Assembly: GCA_032622095.1 (NCBI GenBank) | Contig: CP136069.1 | Coordinates: forward strand, 82,298,958-82,362,957 | From: Siphonodentalium dalli | Lineage: Eukaryota > Mollusca > Scaphopoda > Gadilida > Siphonodentaliidae | Direction of reading: 5' to 3' | DNA: 64,000 nucleotides | Shown here: positions 9,543 to 18,984 of the stretch, piece by piece | Layout of the letters: every line of letters begins with the position of its first letter | Numbering within the stretch: the stretch's first letter is position 1 | The notes under the pieces: generated by a model | What the model saw: the letters and a program-made list of their open reading frames with translations, nothing else | Told to the model about the DNA's origin: nothing | The model's database searches: none | Position numbers and translations under genes: made by a program

Positions 9543-10652
9543 ATGGCCGATTGGAAAGATTATTTGAGTTCAATTTATTTTAATCCGGGTCACCCCGCAT
9601 CGTACTCAGGAGCTACAAAGTTGCATCAGACTGTAAAATCTGAAAATAAGCACAACATTTCCAAGCGCGAGATTGTGACGTGGCTACAAAATCATGAAAG
9701 TTATTCCCTGACAAAAAGTGTTAGACGAAAATTCCCGAGGTCTCGTGTTATTGTAAACGCTTCTGACAGTCAATGGGATGGAGACCTCATGGATATGAAT
9801 GATGTTTCCAAAGACAACGACAATTACACCTACGTGTTAGTAATGATTGACATTTTTTCTAGGAAGTTATGGTGTGAAGCTATAAAGAGGAAAACTGCAA
9901 TTAATGTGATCAATGCTATGAAACATATATTTGAAGGTGGAAGAACCCCTCGCATCCTCCGAACGGATTGCGGTTCGGAGTTCACAAACAAACGGGTCAA
10001 AAGTTACCTTAAGGGTCTTCATATATCTCAAATTTTTACGCAAAACGAAATGAAAGCCAATTATTCGGAACGGGTCATAAAAACTATAAAGCAGAAGATT
10101 TCACGTTATATGATAAAGCATAATAATGCTAGATATATCGACATTCTACAAGATATTGTGAAAAGTTATAACCATACAATACATCGTTCGTTAGGCACCA
10201 CCCCTGACTCCATAACTGTTGAGAATGAAGATGAGTCTCGTCTCGATCAGTGGTTAATAAGACAGAAGGGAGGTGTTAAAAGTAAATTGAAGAAAAAGTT
10301 CAAATACAATGTAAATGATATCGTTAGAATATCACACACCAAAGCAGTTTTTGACCGAGAATATTCTCAGAAATGGACTGGAGAGTTGTTCAAAGTGACT
10401 AAGAGGTTTTACAGGCAGAACATACCCTTGTATACATTGACAGATTTCTTGGATGAAAACATTGAGGGTGCTTTCTACGAGTCAGAACTTCAAGGGGTGC
10501 GCGTTGATGACGAAACAGTTTACAGAATAGATAAAATTGTCAAAAAGAGGAAACGAAAGGGTCAAACTGAAGTCCTGGTGCACTGGCATTCATGGCCTGA
10601 CAAATTTAATTCATGGATTTTAGAGTCTGATGTCGACAGATATCAAAATTAA
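9543..10652 (+). CDS. Maverick integrase (retroviral-type) with chromodomain
   Basis: 369 residues from ATG 9543; the frame is open upstream only to a GTG that overlaps the previous gene. It joins element DNA to the target with a 6-bp stagger, as the flanking GGTATC shows. The N-terminal FNPGHPASYSGATKL segment is typical of this family. The rve core has catalytic D81 (WDGDLMD), D142 (RTDCGSEF) and E176 (NYSERV). A chromodomain-like C-terminus spans about 321-366 (HWHSWPDKFNSWI), which may guide insertion to certain chromatin. The nearest named relative is the C. elegans transposon-derived F54H12.3 family. Frame intact with all three catalytic residues. Confidence 0.93.
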   Translation: MADWKDYLSSIYFNPGHPASYSGATKLHQTVKSENKHNISKREIVTWLQNHESYSLTKSVRRKFPRSRVIVNASDSQWDGDLMDMNDVSKDNDNYTYVLVMIDIFSRKLWCEAIKRKTAINVINAMKHIFEGGRTPRILRTDCGSEFTNKRVKSYLKGLHISQIFTQNEMKANYSERVIKTIKQKISRYMIKHNNARYIDILQDIVKSYNHTIHRSLGTTPDSITVENEDESRLDQWLIRQKGGVKSKLKKKFKYNVNDIVRISHTKAVFDREYSQKWTGELFKVTKRFYRQNIPLYTLTDFLDENIEGAFYESELQGVRVDDETVYRIDKIVKKRKRKGQTEVLVHWHSWPDKFNSWILESDVDRYQN

Positions 10653-10688
10653 TAAGAGCAAGCTATCCGAGGGGAAACCATTACAATC

Positions 10689-11129
10689 ATGAATAATAGA
10701 ACAGATACCTTGACGAATATGTTTCAAACAGAACGCGATCGTCTACATATGAATCTCCTTAAATGGATAGGAATTACTATTATGGTAATAACTCTGTCAC
10801 TACCGGTTATATTAGTTCCAAAGAAGATACCACGTCAGACGGGGGGCTATGAATTACGTCATACGAATGAGTCACGCCCCCCTGATTACGAACAACACCC
10901 CTGTGGGTTCGTGAAAAAGTGGACAATACGATCAAACATTACTGTTACATTATGTAATAATCAAGGGCGCATTTATACACGCTTTAGGCGAGTTGTGAAT
11001 AACACTCCCGCGATTATAAGTATTCCGTATAACCAGTGGTCTGCCTTCAAGTATATATTCAGTGATGTTGATAAAACTATAAGAGAAGAGATGAACATTG
11101 ATTCTCATTTGAAACAAAATAGAAACTAG
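10689..11129 (+). CDS. Membrane-anchored protein with PC4-like domain
   Basis: 146 residues. A strong transmembrane segment lies at about 24-45 (LLKWIGITIMVITLSLPVILV), followed by a linker with RQTGGYELR. From about residue 82 the pattern ITVTLCNNQGRIY, then I.IPYNQW, then VDKTI resembles the single-strand DNA-binding fold of transcription coactivator PC4/Sub1. That similarity is read by eye and needs a profile search. In Maverick 2 the same slot is filled by an unrelated two-segment membrane protein (43439-43702). It sits 36 bases after the integrase and 4 bases before the next gene. Apparently intact. Confidence 0.6.
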   Translation: MNNRTDTLTNMFQTERDRLHMNLLKWIGITIMVITLSLPVILVPKKIPRQTGGYELRHTNESRPPDYEQHPCGFVKKWTIRSNITVTLCNNQGRIYTRFRRVVNNTPAIISIPYNQWSAFKYIFSDVDKTIREEMNIDSHLKQNRN

Positions 11130-11133
11130 TCAT

Positions 11134-11571
11134 ATGGATAATTATTATCTGTACCTGACTAGCGACGATTCCATAGATAAATATCCAGATAATCGTCCTC
11201 TCGACTTCACAATAGAGTTACCTGGTGTATTAATATTGGAAGGAGCGTGGTTATGTTGTTTGAAAGACATAAACATAACTGACCATATAGACACGGATTT
11301 ATTATATATTTGTTCGGACATATGTGGAGAATCAATAGCCTGCGACACATCATCCCCCATCCTCCGGGTTATAAAGAGAGACACACGTGATACGGGTCAT
11401 TGGCGGAGTTTTGAGGACTCATTCTACATAAACGTAAGACAGGATAAACTTCAGCGTCTCAGGATTTTTATAAGAGGCGATAAACTTTCTAAAATAAATG
11501 CAGAAAAAAGAGTGACCTGTACACTACATCTGAAGAAACATGTCAATCACGTATATTCCAACCGATATTGA
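11134..11571 (+). CDS. Minor-capsid-like Maverick protein (YPDN family)
   Basis: 145 residues. The N-terminus, with S.DS...YPDNRPLDFTIELP followed by GAWLCCLKDI, matches the family conserved across invertebrate Mavericks and present as the longer 43699-44548 gene in Maverick 2 (S.SS..MYPNN...F...LPKPI). The C-terminal half keeps LLYICSDICG and a final CTLHLKK, corresponding to the VYSDI block in Maverick 2. It is shorter than the Maverick 2 form, lacking the middle. A beta-rich minor capsid or penton role is plausible from position beside the capsid gene but is inference. It overlaps the next frame by 32 bases. Confidence 0.65.
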   Translation: MDNYYLYLTSDDSIDKYPDNRPLDFTIELPGVLILEGAWLCCLKDINITDHIDTDLLYICSDICGESIACDTSSPILRVIKRDTRDTGHWRSFEDSFYINVRQDKLQRLRIFIRGDKLSKINAEKRVTCTLHLKKHVNHVYSNRY

Positions 11572-11869
11572 AAAGTGGAGAAAACATTTCAGGGACATGA
11601 TTAATGGGAAGTTAACGCCAGATAATGAGGGTCGCTACTTTATTGACAAAACTCAAAATAGCGATAGTGAAGAAGAAGACGTTCTAAAACCGCATATTAA
11701 CGTAGTGACACCCATAGCGCAAGCGATTGAAATGGCCAAAGCCGAAGTTGCAGAAAATAAGTTGACACAAGCACGTAAGGCGTCCAAAAAAAACAATAAG
11801 AGGGTGTTACCTAACGATTTGGCTCATAACCCTAAGAAAGTGAAAACCCCCTTTTTCGATAAACCATGA
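11540..11869 (+). CDS. Small charged Maverick protein, unknown function
   Basis: 109 residues, starting inside the previous gene (32-base overlap). An acidic stretch (DSEEED, about 46-51) is followed by a probable helix (about 57-80) and a strongly basic tail with NKRVLPND and KKVKT. It occupies the place of the basic 44555-44929 protein of Maverick 2 but no sequence match is clear. A DNA-condensing or internal virion role would suit charge and position but is not shown. Its TGA overlaps the next ATG (ATGA). Confidence 0.55.
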   Translation: MSITYIPTDIEKWRKHFRDMINGKLTPDNEGRYFIDKTQNSDSEEEDVLKPHINVVTPIAQAIEMAKAEVAENKLTQARKASKKNNKRVLPNDLAHNPKKVKTPFFDKP

Positions 11870-12105
11870 ATGAATACAGAGAGTACCATACCTCTAAATT
11901 GGCATTATTTGAATCGCCCGCGGTTGACAGCGGAATACAAGCGACAGAATGGATAAACTACAGACCCGTGAATCAGCTGACAGACACTGCAGCTTTAGAG
12001 TTCAATATTCCCGCCATGGCCACAACCTACATGGACCTCAAACGGACATTGCTACTTCTCAAACTCGTGTACAGCGAATATGACAATTCATTCTGGGGGG
12101 TGTAA
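11866..12105 (+). pseudogene. Capsid protein (F54H12.2-like), truncated N-terminal part
   Basis: The first 66 or so residues match the start of the Maverick 2 capsid-like protein (44932 onward): DSGIQATEWINYRPVNQL against SESQWIENHPIAPLNN, then an LEFNIPA block against IEFVIPS. From base 12066 the frame enters the right terminal repeat and stops after 13 more codons. The full protein is about 370-460 residues in relatives, so more than 80% is missing. The family is annotated in invertebrates as F54H12.2-like. A capsid role is inferred from its constant place in Mavericks. This truncation alone would prevent particle formation. Confidence 0.75.
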
Positions 12106-12740
12106 TTTCACATTACAATTTTCGACCGTTAGTGATTCAACATAGTACATCTCAATACTTCCAATAATTCACGATAATACACACCTGTCATATGGGATAG
12201 AGAGTGTAAAGAAAAAACGCTCTTTATTATTTATGTAAAAGTAATGGTGTCTATTTTCAGGTATGACAATTATATGAACTGCGTCCGATAAACACTGGAA
12301 TGTATGCATTCATATCGATGGTCACAATGTCCAATAAAGCTATTTCTAAACATCGATTAATAATTTCATGAAAAATATTTGAACAAAAAAAAATAACGAA
12401 AGATATTACACGCAAATAATTTAACATTCGACATTTTTTAATATCGAGATTATCAGAAACCGAAAACTCGTTATAAATTTTTTATTTACAGTTTTTTTTT
12501 TTAGAGAAATAATTTTGAGGGTTTTGAAATTTTTTCTTTTGAAATTTTGGGGTTTTAAAATTTTTGTTTTGGGATTTTGAAATTTTTTGGAAAAAATAAT
12601 TTTTGGAAGTTTTGAATTTTTTTTTTGGGTTTTGATATTTTTTGGGTTTTTGAAATTTTGGGAATATTTTAGTACAACCAATTTTAGACCCCCAAAGATT
12701 CTATTTTTAGATGTGAAGGCAACGAGGCGTCTATTCTTCT
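12066..12740. repeat. Maverick 1 right terminal inverted repeat
   Basis: Complement of 6798-7471, starting at CGTGTACAGCG and ending GGCGTCTATTCTTCT. It cuts into the capsid-like gene. Small differences from the left arm lie in A/T runs and a few single bases. Confidence 0.93.
12333..12338 (+). promoter_or_regulatory. Candidate poly(A) signal for the Maverick 1 cluster
   Basis: AATAAA on the + strand in the right arm, the first clear such hexamer downstream of the rightward genes. A supposition from position. Confidence 0.35.
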
Positions 12741-13703
12741 GGTATCACATTTGTCTATAATGGGAGGTTCTGCAAAGCGGTGAAGAGGATATCAGAAATA
12801 GGAACAAAAGCAATGCACGCACTAATTAGTAAAGTTAATAGCCTCGATCTCCCGAAAGAAGTTTTGATACACATATTTGAACATGTAGTAGAACCTTGTA
12901 TATTATATGGGTGTGAAGTTTGGGGGCACGAGAACCTGAGTGCCCTTGAAGATCCTTGAAAAAAATTTGAACCAATTTTTAAAATTCATTCTTACGATGA
13001 AACAAGCACACCGCAGTATATTGTTTATGGTGAATCAGGTAAAACACCACTGATAGTAAAAGTAAAGATGCGTATGATAAGCTACTGGAGTAAATTATTA
13101 GAAGAGAAAGGGTCAATGGTGGCCCAAAAAATGCTGAGCCTTTGAACAGCACTGAGACCGTAAATGGCAAAGAATTTCGATTGGCGAAAGGAGTTAAGAA
13201 CATTTTCAATTCCGCAGGGTGTAGCGAACACAACCATTAACGCACCCCCAAATCGAACGTGTTAGATAGTCCCTGGCGGACCAACATATTATTCAGCAAT
13301 GGCACGATGACCAGATCTTCTAGAGGAGAATTTTTTAGTAACATTAAAGAACATCTCAAATTTTATTTATATTTATCCAAGATTAATTTTAACCTGGCTA
13401 GCTATCTACTGAGACTCCGTTCTAGTAATCACCGCCTCCCAGTAGAAACAGGGAGGTGGAAACGGAGGGATCGATGAAGAACAGAACATGTAACCTGTGT
13501 GAAGACGCTATTGCGGTGATGAATTCCACTTCGTGATTGAATGTAAGAAACTTAATGATCTTAGAACTAAATATATACCGGAATATTATTGGAACCCACC
13601 GATAAGAGAAAAGTTTTACAAGCTTATGACTGTCCAAAATATACCTATTTTAACACGACTATGTGTGTTTATAAAGATTGGATTTAAAAAATTGGAAACA
13701 TGA
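12741..13703 (+). pseudogene. LINE reverse transcriptase fragment, right part
   Basis: Continuation of the LINE interrupted at 6797, starting with the second GGTATC. It encodes the thumb and C-terminal part: NGRFCKAVKRISEIGTKA, ILYGCEVWG (about 12896-12925) and a C-terminal DEFHFVIEC...LR.KYIPEYY block close to the stop near 13701. The last block is the Cys-His-like tail common in mollusc LINEs and recurs on the minus strand at 23612-23887. Numerous stops and frameshifts. An old copy that served as the Maverick target. Confidence 0.8.
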
Positions 13704-14492
13704 TAAGTAAACTTATAGAAAACTTGTTTTAATCATGACTATGGAATAATGCTTAAACTGTGTTCGCTCTATGACTGAGGAACATCGGGGCAATTTGTAA
13801 ATACGTGTAAATACTTCTCTGTATTAATGCATATCTTCACACTATCGGGGCTTACCGAAGGTTGTGTGTGCATGTTTTGTCTATTTGTGTACACACATTT
13901 GTGTAGTATGTTGTCATTTTGCATGTATGTTGTTTATCATGTGTCATGTTCCATATTAATTTATGGCTGATTTGTTAATAAATGCTACCAAATGGTGTGA
14001 GAACATTTCAGTGATTAGCTGCTGCATGTTGTAATGATTTGAAGGATTAGTTGTTTTAACGGAATTCTGAGGTGGTGCTTTCATGAAACCTTGAAGGCAT
14101 ATGGTTAATTAGTCTCCATAATCGGTGGTGAATGAAAGATTATCGGAAATTATTTCATAATGACTCTCGAGATTGTTTGTAAATCATTCAGTGTTCAGCC
14201 GCCGTATATTGGCTTCTGTCAGTCAATTTCAGACCTCTATTTCGATAGAAATTAGAACAGATAACAAAGAAAAGATACATGACAGCCGAAAACAATTCTA
14301 ATGTCCTAAAAGAGAACCGAGAAAAAAAAACAGTTTAGTGTATTTGCCGCGAGCTGGCAACACGTCAATATAATAACATGTCAATCGTCAAGGCGTTTGT
14401 CATTTTGTTGGCAATGGGTTTTTTAATAATAATAATAATAATCAATGTAATGGCCGTTCCATGTTTGGCGATGAACCTTACAACCAATCGGA
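13704..14492. other. LINE 3' untranslated region and unassigned sequence
   Basis: GT-rich sequence with an ATTAATTTATG stretch and AATAAA at 13978 likely includes the LINE 3' end. The remainder, including (AAT)n at 14424-14442, shows no gene or known repeat. Confidence 0.4.
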
Positions 14493-16231
14493 ACGTATGC
14501 GCCCTCTGTAGTGGAGCGGACGGAACCGATTTCAGAAAGTTTAGTCCATCGGCACCACACACGGGCTTGTGATGCATCATTTTGAAGGTTATGACATTCC
14601 GCAGCGGGTATGACCCGGTGTGAAATATACAAATGACGCAAAAGATGATTTTTAGCTGATTAAGTGCCAAAATTCAACAAAAATCCCTGTTTTTGTAAAA
14701 TTCGGCAAAATGAGAAATAAAAGTATAGAAACGCGAACATTTTGCGCTAAAATATTGTAGTCTAGATATCTCTAGATATTTACTATGATAGTGGTACGAT
14801 TTCTCTGATATAACGAAGATTTTTTTTTAGATTTATTGTAAAAATAGACAAAACAGCGCAATTTTTCAATTTTTTTGCCTCACTTAATGGGCGATAGATC
14901 AATATTTTTCTGACCGGGGATATCGTACATAGTCTAGAAAAGTGCTTATATATATACCGCATACGACAGTATGCTGATTATGTCATCATATTTAACACTT
15001 GATGTGTTATGTAAGATTATTTCAACCCTCACCCCAAAATCCAGCAAAAAGTCACTGTTTTAGGGAAATTCGGCACAAATGAACACAAAAGAACAGGTAT
15101 TCGGGATATGTTTGTGCTACGATATAGCAGGTTACACACTTATAAATACAAAGTAATGCAATGCCATGATTGCGGTGATAGATGTAAAAATTTCTTAAAT
15201 TTACGTGGAAAATAGACAAAATATCATTCATTTTCAGTTGTTTCGCCCTTCATAATAGGCGATTATTCAGTATTGCATTGAATGGAGATCCCGTATATAA
15301 TATAGAAACTTGTGGAAATATATACTGCATATGATTGTAGGATAAGGATGTCATTCTTTGCCATAGATGCTATGTGGTGGTAGATTGTGTCACCCCCACC
15401 CCAAAATTCAGAAGAAACAAAATCAGTTTTAGAAATTTCGGTATGGCAGAATACAAAAGCACAACTCCGATTATTTTGTGCTATTATATTGAAGTGTACC
15501 CACTTCGAGATATACATTATGATAACGTCATGGTATAATTTACAGATGGCAACATTTCGGAGTTTTCTGATGAAAGTAGACCGAAAATCGTGAAATATAA
15601 ACTTGTTTTGCCACTCTATTTACATGGGTGATAATTCAATTCCATTTTGAACAATAATCCAGGACAAACGCTCAAGAGTTGACGAGACACATAATGCATA
15701 TGAATGTTTTCGGATTGTATCATCTTCTGTCGCATTTGTTTGGTTACGTTATTGCACCCATCGCCACAACAATACAATACATTGCAAGATGAGACAAACA
15801 CGGAATATTCATATATACACATTTATGCATTATACACATACCTTATCAAGATGAGGCTTTTGATAGTTACTTGAGTTGAAGAAATTACATCAATGTATAT
15901 GTTTACTTCACATAATATAGCTCCGCAGTTGTATAACATTATACGTATTGGAAGGTTTAGTGATTGTTAATAACCAGGTTCAGCCACAGTACATGTAACT
16001 TGTAATGTGTGTTGCCATTACCAACGGAATCACCTGACTCACATGACCGTACAACATCAAACAACCGTTTAGACGTTTTGTGTCAAATATGCAGCATTGC
16101 GAAATGTGTATATCAGAGGGGTGTCCAATCTTTATATCAATCGACGAACCTGTGCTTAGTGAACTTTTGTTAAATTCTTCAGCAGCGGTGACCACGCCGT
16201 TACTTTTCCCAAATGGGTCGTTGGTACGATT
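14493..16231. repeat. Left arm of large inverted repeat
   Basis: Outer edge ACGTATG, then TAGTGGAGCGGAC; inner edge TCGTTGGTACGA. It contains several copies of a diverged approximately 400-bp motif (CGGCAAAAT / ATTCAACAAAAATCC, then TAGACAAAA, then GGCGATA). Frames here mirror those in the other arm and are not genes. Confidence 0.85.
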
Positions 16232-17279
16232 TCCTTTACACCGTAGGTCGTCTGCAACCTGGAACCGATGCAAGCCAAAGTTTGTTTGTATCTGGGTGCA
16301 GAAATGTTCTCCAATGCGATCGCATAGCCTACTAATCTTCGATACACATAGAGGGTTTTTAGCGACCAATGGGCATGAACTACCCACGAGACGACACAGC
16401 CATTGAGGTGAGCTCGCGATCTCACCACATCTATGCGTGGCTCAACCCTGCAAGTTGAGCCAAGGGGTCGTGTTTGGAATGAACATGCAGCCACACGGGA
16501 CTTGATGTCCCCCCATGGCTGCCACTTCCCTTTAATCATATAATAGAATATTTGTTTTACATCAACGGTACTGTACAACCAGTATATATACTGTATTTCT
16601 GTGGCTCTCCTATCTGGGAGTCATCATCCACGACTTTGCCCTATGGGGACCTTCCCACAGTATTTGGGGTTTTAATGCGTCACGATCTTCTTGGTCACAG
16701 CCATCAAATCGAGCCTTGTCATCAACCTTGCGATGTTTTTTAATTCTATATATCGTCCTTGAATCCCCCTTGGGGTACCATGGTGCCGTTTTTGGGTTGG
16801 GCCATATTTCTTGGAATATCATGACGAATTTTCCGTAATATCCCCAAGGCCTTGGTCATTACATGTCGAATTTAACTGACGATGTATGTCTGCCAATGTG
16901 TCAGGAAGAATATATTTCTCCTGTGCATTTGGTTTCACTTCAGGATATGGTGGTTTTGGTTCAGCTCTTTTAAACCCATCCTCATTGCTTATGTGGTAGC
17001 AGAAAGTACTGCTGTATTGTCATGTGATCATATAGACCCATCATAGGTTCGTTAAGCTTTTTGAGCATTTGTGAATTTCCAGACCTTCCAGGAGTCACAT
17101 ATGGCATATTCTGCCAATATCTGTGTTCTCTACCATAGCTGGTGCCTGATCCATGCTGCTTATTGAGGTATAAGTGGGTCGTGATTATCAGTTTCAATAG
17201 TTCCAATTCCTTCTGGGGAATTTGTGTTGATGTGCTCTGATAAGTGACGAGAAGATACTATCTCTGGCAGAGTTTCCGA

Positions 17280-18650
17280 TTAGTCAGATGATACAACTCG
17301 GTATGCCTCCTTGTTCGTTTCGTTGGACTCAATGATCAGCAGCTCGTGTGCTGCATCATTTATGTAACATATGGTATTTATCTTCCGATAAGTAGTCATA
17401 CAGTTTCTTGAGAGCATGGAAACTGTTGCTCCAGTACCAATCAGACACCTCACTGGCTGCACGTACATATTGCAATCTAAATACAGCTCCCCTCTTCAGA
17501 AGAGCTGTATCTAACAAACTCGTTGGAGTTACGATGTCCACTTGTGTTTTGCTGGTCTCCCCTACCACGATATGCATTATGGCACATGTCGCGTGGATTG
17601 TGAGAAGTTCTGCGTCTGGTGCGTTCTTTTTATTCGTTCGTGTTATAATCAGGATTATCATTATAATTATGTCTCCATTGTCTATCGTCACGACAGTCCC
17701 GCCAGGACTCATTTGTGTTGCCCTTTTTCTCCTTGTTTTGGTTCTCCAAGTTTGTCATTCTTTGTTAATCTCCCCTTTACACCTCTTCACATCAGTCAAT
17801 ATTTGTTTTATGTCCTTCATCTCAGAGATGGACTGTGATGTCTCGGACGGTTGTGAGCTATTTTGAGCTTTCCCATTAGAACCAGTTTGGGGCTTCAGTT
17901 CATCTCTTATCTTTTTTAGTTCTTCAAACTCTATATTTTTGCTTTGTCAGAGATGGACTGTGATGTCTCGGACGGTTGTGAGCTATTTTGAGCTTTTCCA
18001 TTAGAACCAGTTTGGGGCTTCGGTTCATCTCTTATCTTTTTTAGTTCTTCAAATTCTATATTTTTGCTTTGTGTTGTGTCTGCTTCATTTACTACCCTAG
18101 CATAGTGTTTAGCCCTATGTTTTTCAGACTTGGCAAAAGCCCCTAATTCAACTGCATGTCTTATCCTCTCACCAAGAGAGCCCACTCGTGCTTGTTGTAC
18201 AATGAGTCGTTATATATCTGAATCATACAATCCTTTGCCAAGGTGTCTCTCAATTCATGTGTTACAGTATGATATCATATATTGGTCAGACGTCGGTAAC
18301 TTCCCCCCCCCCCTGCCCTTTGCCGTCGTGCTCGCAATTGTACCATCTGGTCAGTCTGGTTTTTGGCAGCAAATCGGCCTTTTATCGCACCAACAAGAAA
18401 GTTGTAGTCTTCTTCTCGCCCTGGGAGTAGGTCACCGACTGTTCCTTGCGCCAATCCTCTCAAGGATGCGCATAGATAAAGGCCCATGTCATAAGTTTCC
18501 AATCCATTTATATTGGAACAAATTTCAAAGTGTGCTTGGTAATCTAACCATGATCTTGTGACATCATAGCTATCTGGTGTCACAAATTGTTTCCGTTTTT
18601 CACCGGATTTTCTAGAAAAATTACGCATATGGTGCTCTAGGTACATCACT
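17280..18650 (-). pseudogene. Ty3/gypsy-like gag and protease remnant
   Basis: On the minus strand from about 18650: SWLDYQAHFEICSNING, GLYLCASLRGLAQG, VGDLLPGREEDY, RFAAKNQTDQM and VQLRARRQRAGGGG, the capsid part of gypsy-type gag common in molluscs. An 11-base C run (18303-18313) follows and breaks the frame. A later frame carries RIRHAVELGAF. At about 17425-17460 is LIGTGATVSMLS, an aspartic protease active site in which the catalytic Asp of the usual LIDTGAT is Gly. A 125-bp direct duplication lies between (17823 and 17948). No reverse transcriptase, integrase or LTRs are seen. Dead fragment. Confidence 0.7.
17823..18072. repeat. Tandem duplication, 125 bp, in gag remnant
   Basis: CAGAGATGGACTGTGATGTC starts at 17823 and again at 17948. 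The two 125-bp copies differ at only a few positions, so the duplication is more recent than the decay of the gag gene. Confidence 0.9.
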
Positions 18651-18984
18651 AGAATATGTGTTCTTTCTGTCAGTTGTCGATTTTCAATAGCTGTAGTTAC
18701 GATTACGGATTCGAGAAACCCAAGTATATGGGCACCCGAGTTTTGCATGCATTCATCTAGTGTACAACTAACAATATGTATCATGTAATCAACATAATTA
18801 AATAAAAACATAACTATATCACAATACTGTGTGTGGCAAGAAGATTGAATGCAATGATGGGCACTATTTTCTCCCAAATTGACTCGCAATCGTCACTAAA
18901 AATGTGTTTAGACCGTACGAAACACATACGCCTACTATAAGCTATACTCGTAATTCCTATATGTATAGTACTACTATAATCGTA

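Larger units (their letters stand above)
6798..12740 (+). mobile_element. Maverick/Polinton-type element, internally deleted (Maverick 1)
   Basis: A 5,943-bp element starting AGAAGAATAGACG and ending in its complement, with 674/675-bp inverted repeats and 6-bp target duplications. It carries a tight rightward cluster: packaging ATPase, two core-like proteins, D,D,E integrase with chromodomain, a membrane protein, a minor-capsid-like protein, an acidic/basic small protein and the start of a capsid protein. Full Mavericks usually run 15-20 kb. No DNA polymerase B or cysteine protease is found and the capsid gene is cut short, so this is a deletion derivative. The near-identical arms and intact genes suggest recent movement, presumably helped in trans. 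Confidence 0.88.

Noticed and set aside
15263-15517. 84-codon minus-strand frame repeated on the plus strand at 19667-19921
   Set aside because: Identical by virtue of the inverted repeat arms; composition is not protein-like and there is no known match.
16080-16822. Several 60-140 codon frames on both strands near 16.1-16.8 kb
   Set aside because: Overlapping frames without motifs; part lies in the inverted repeat arm.
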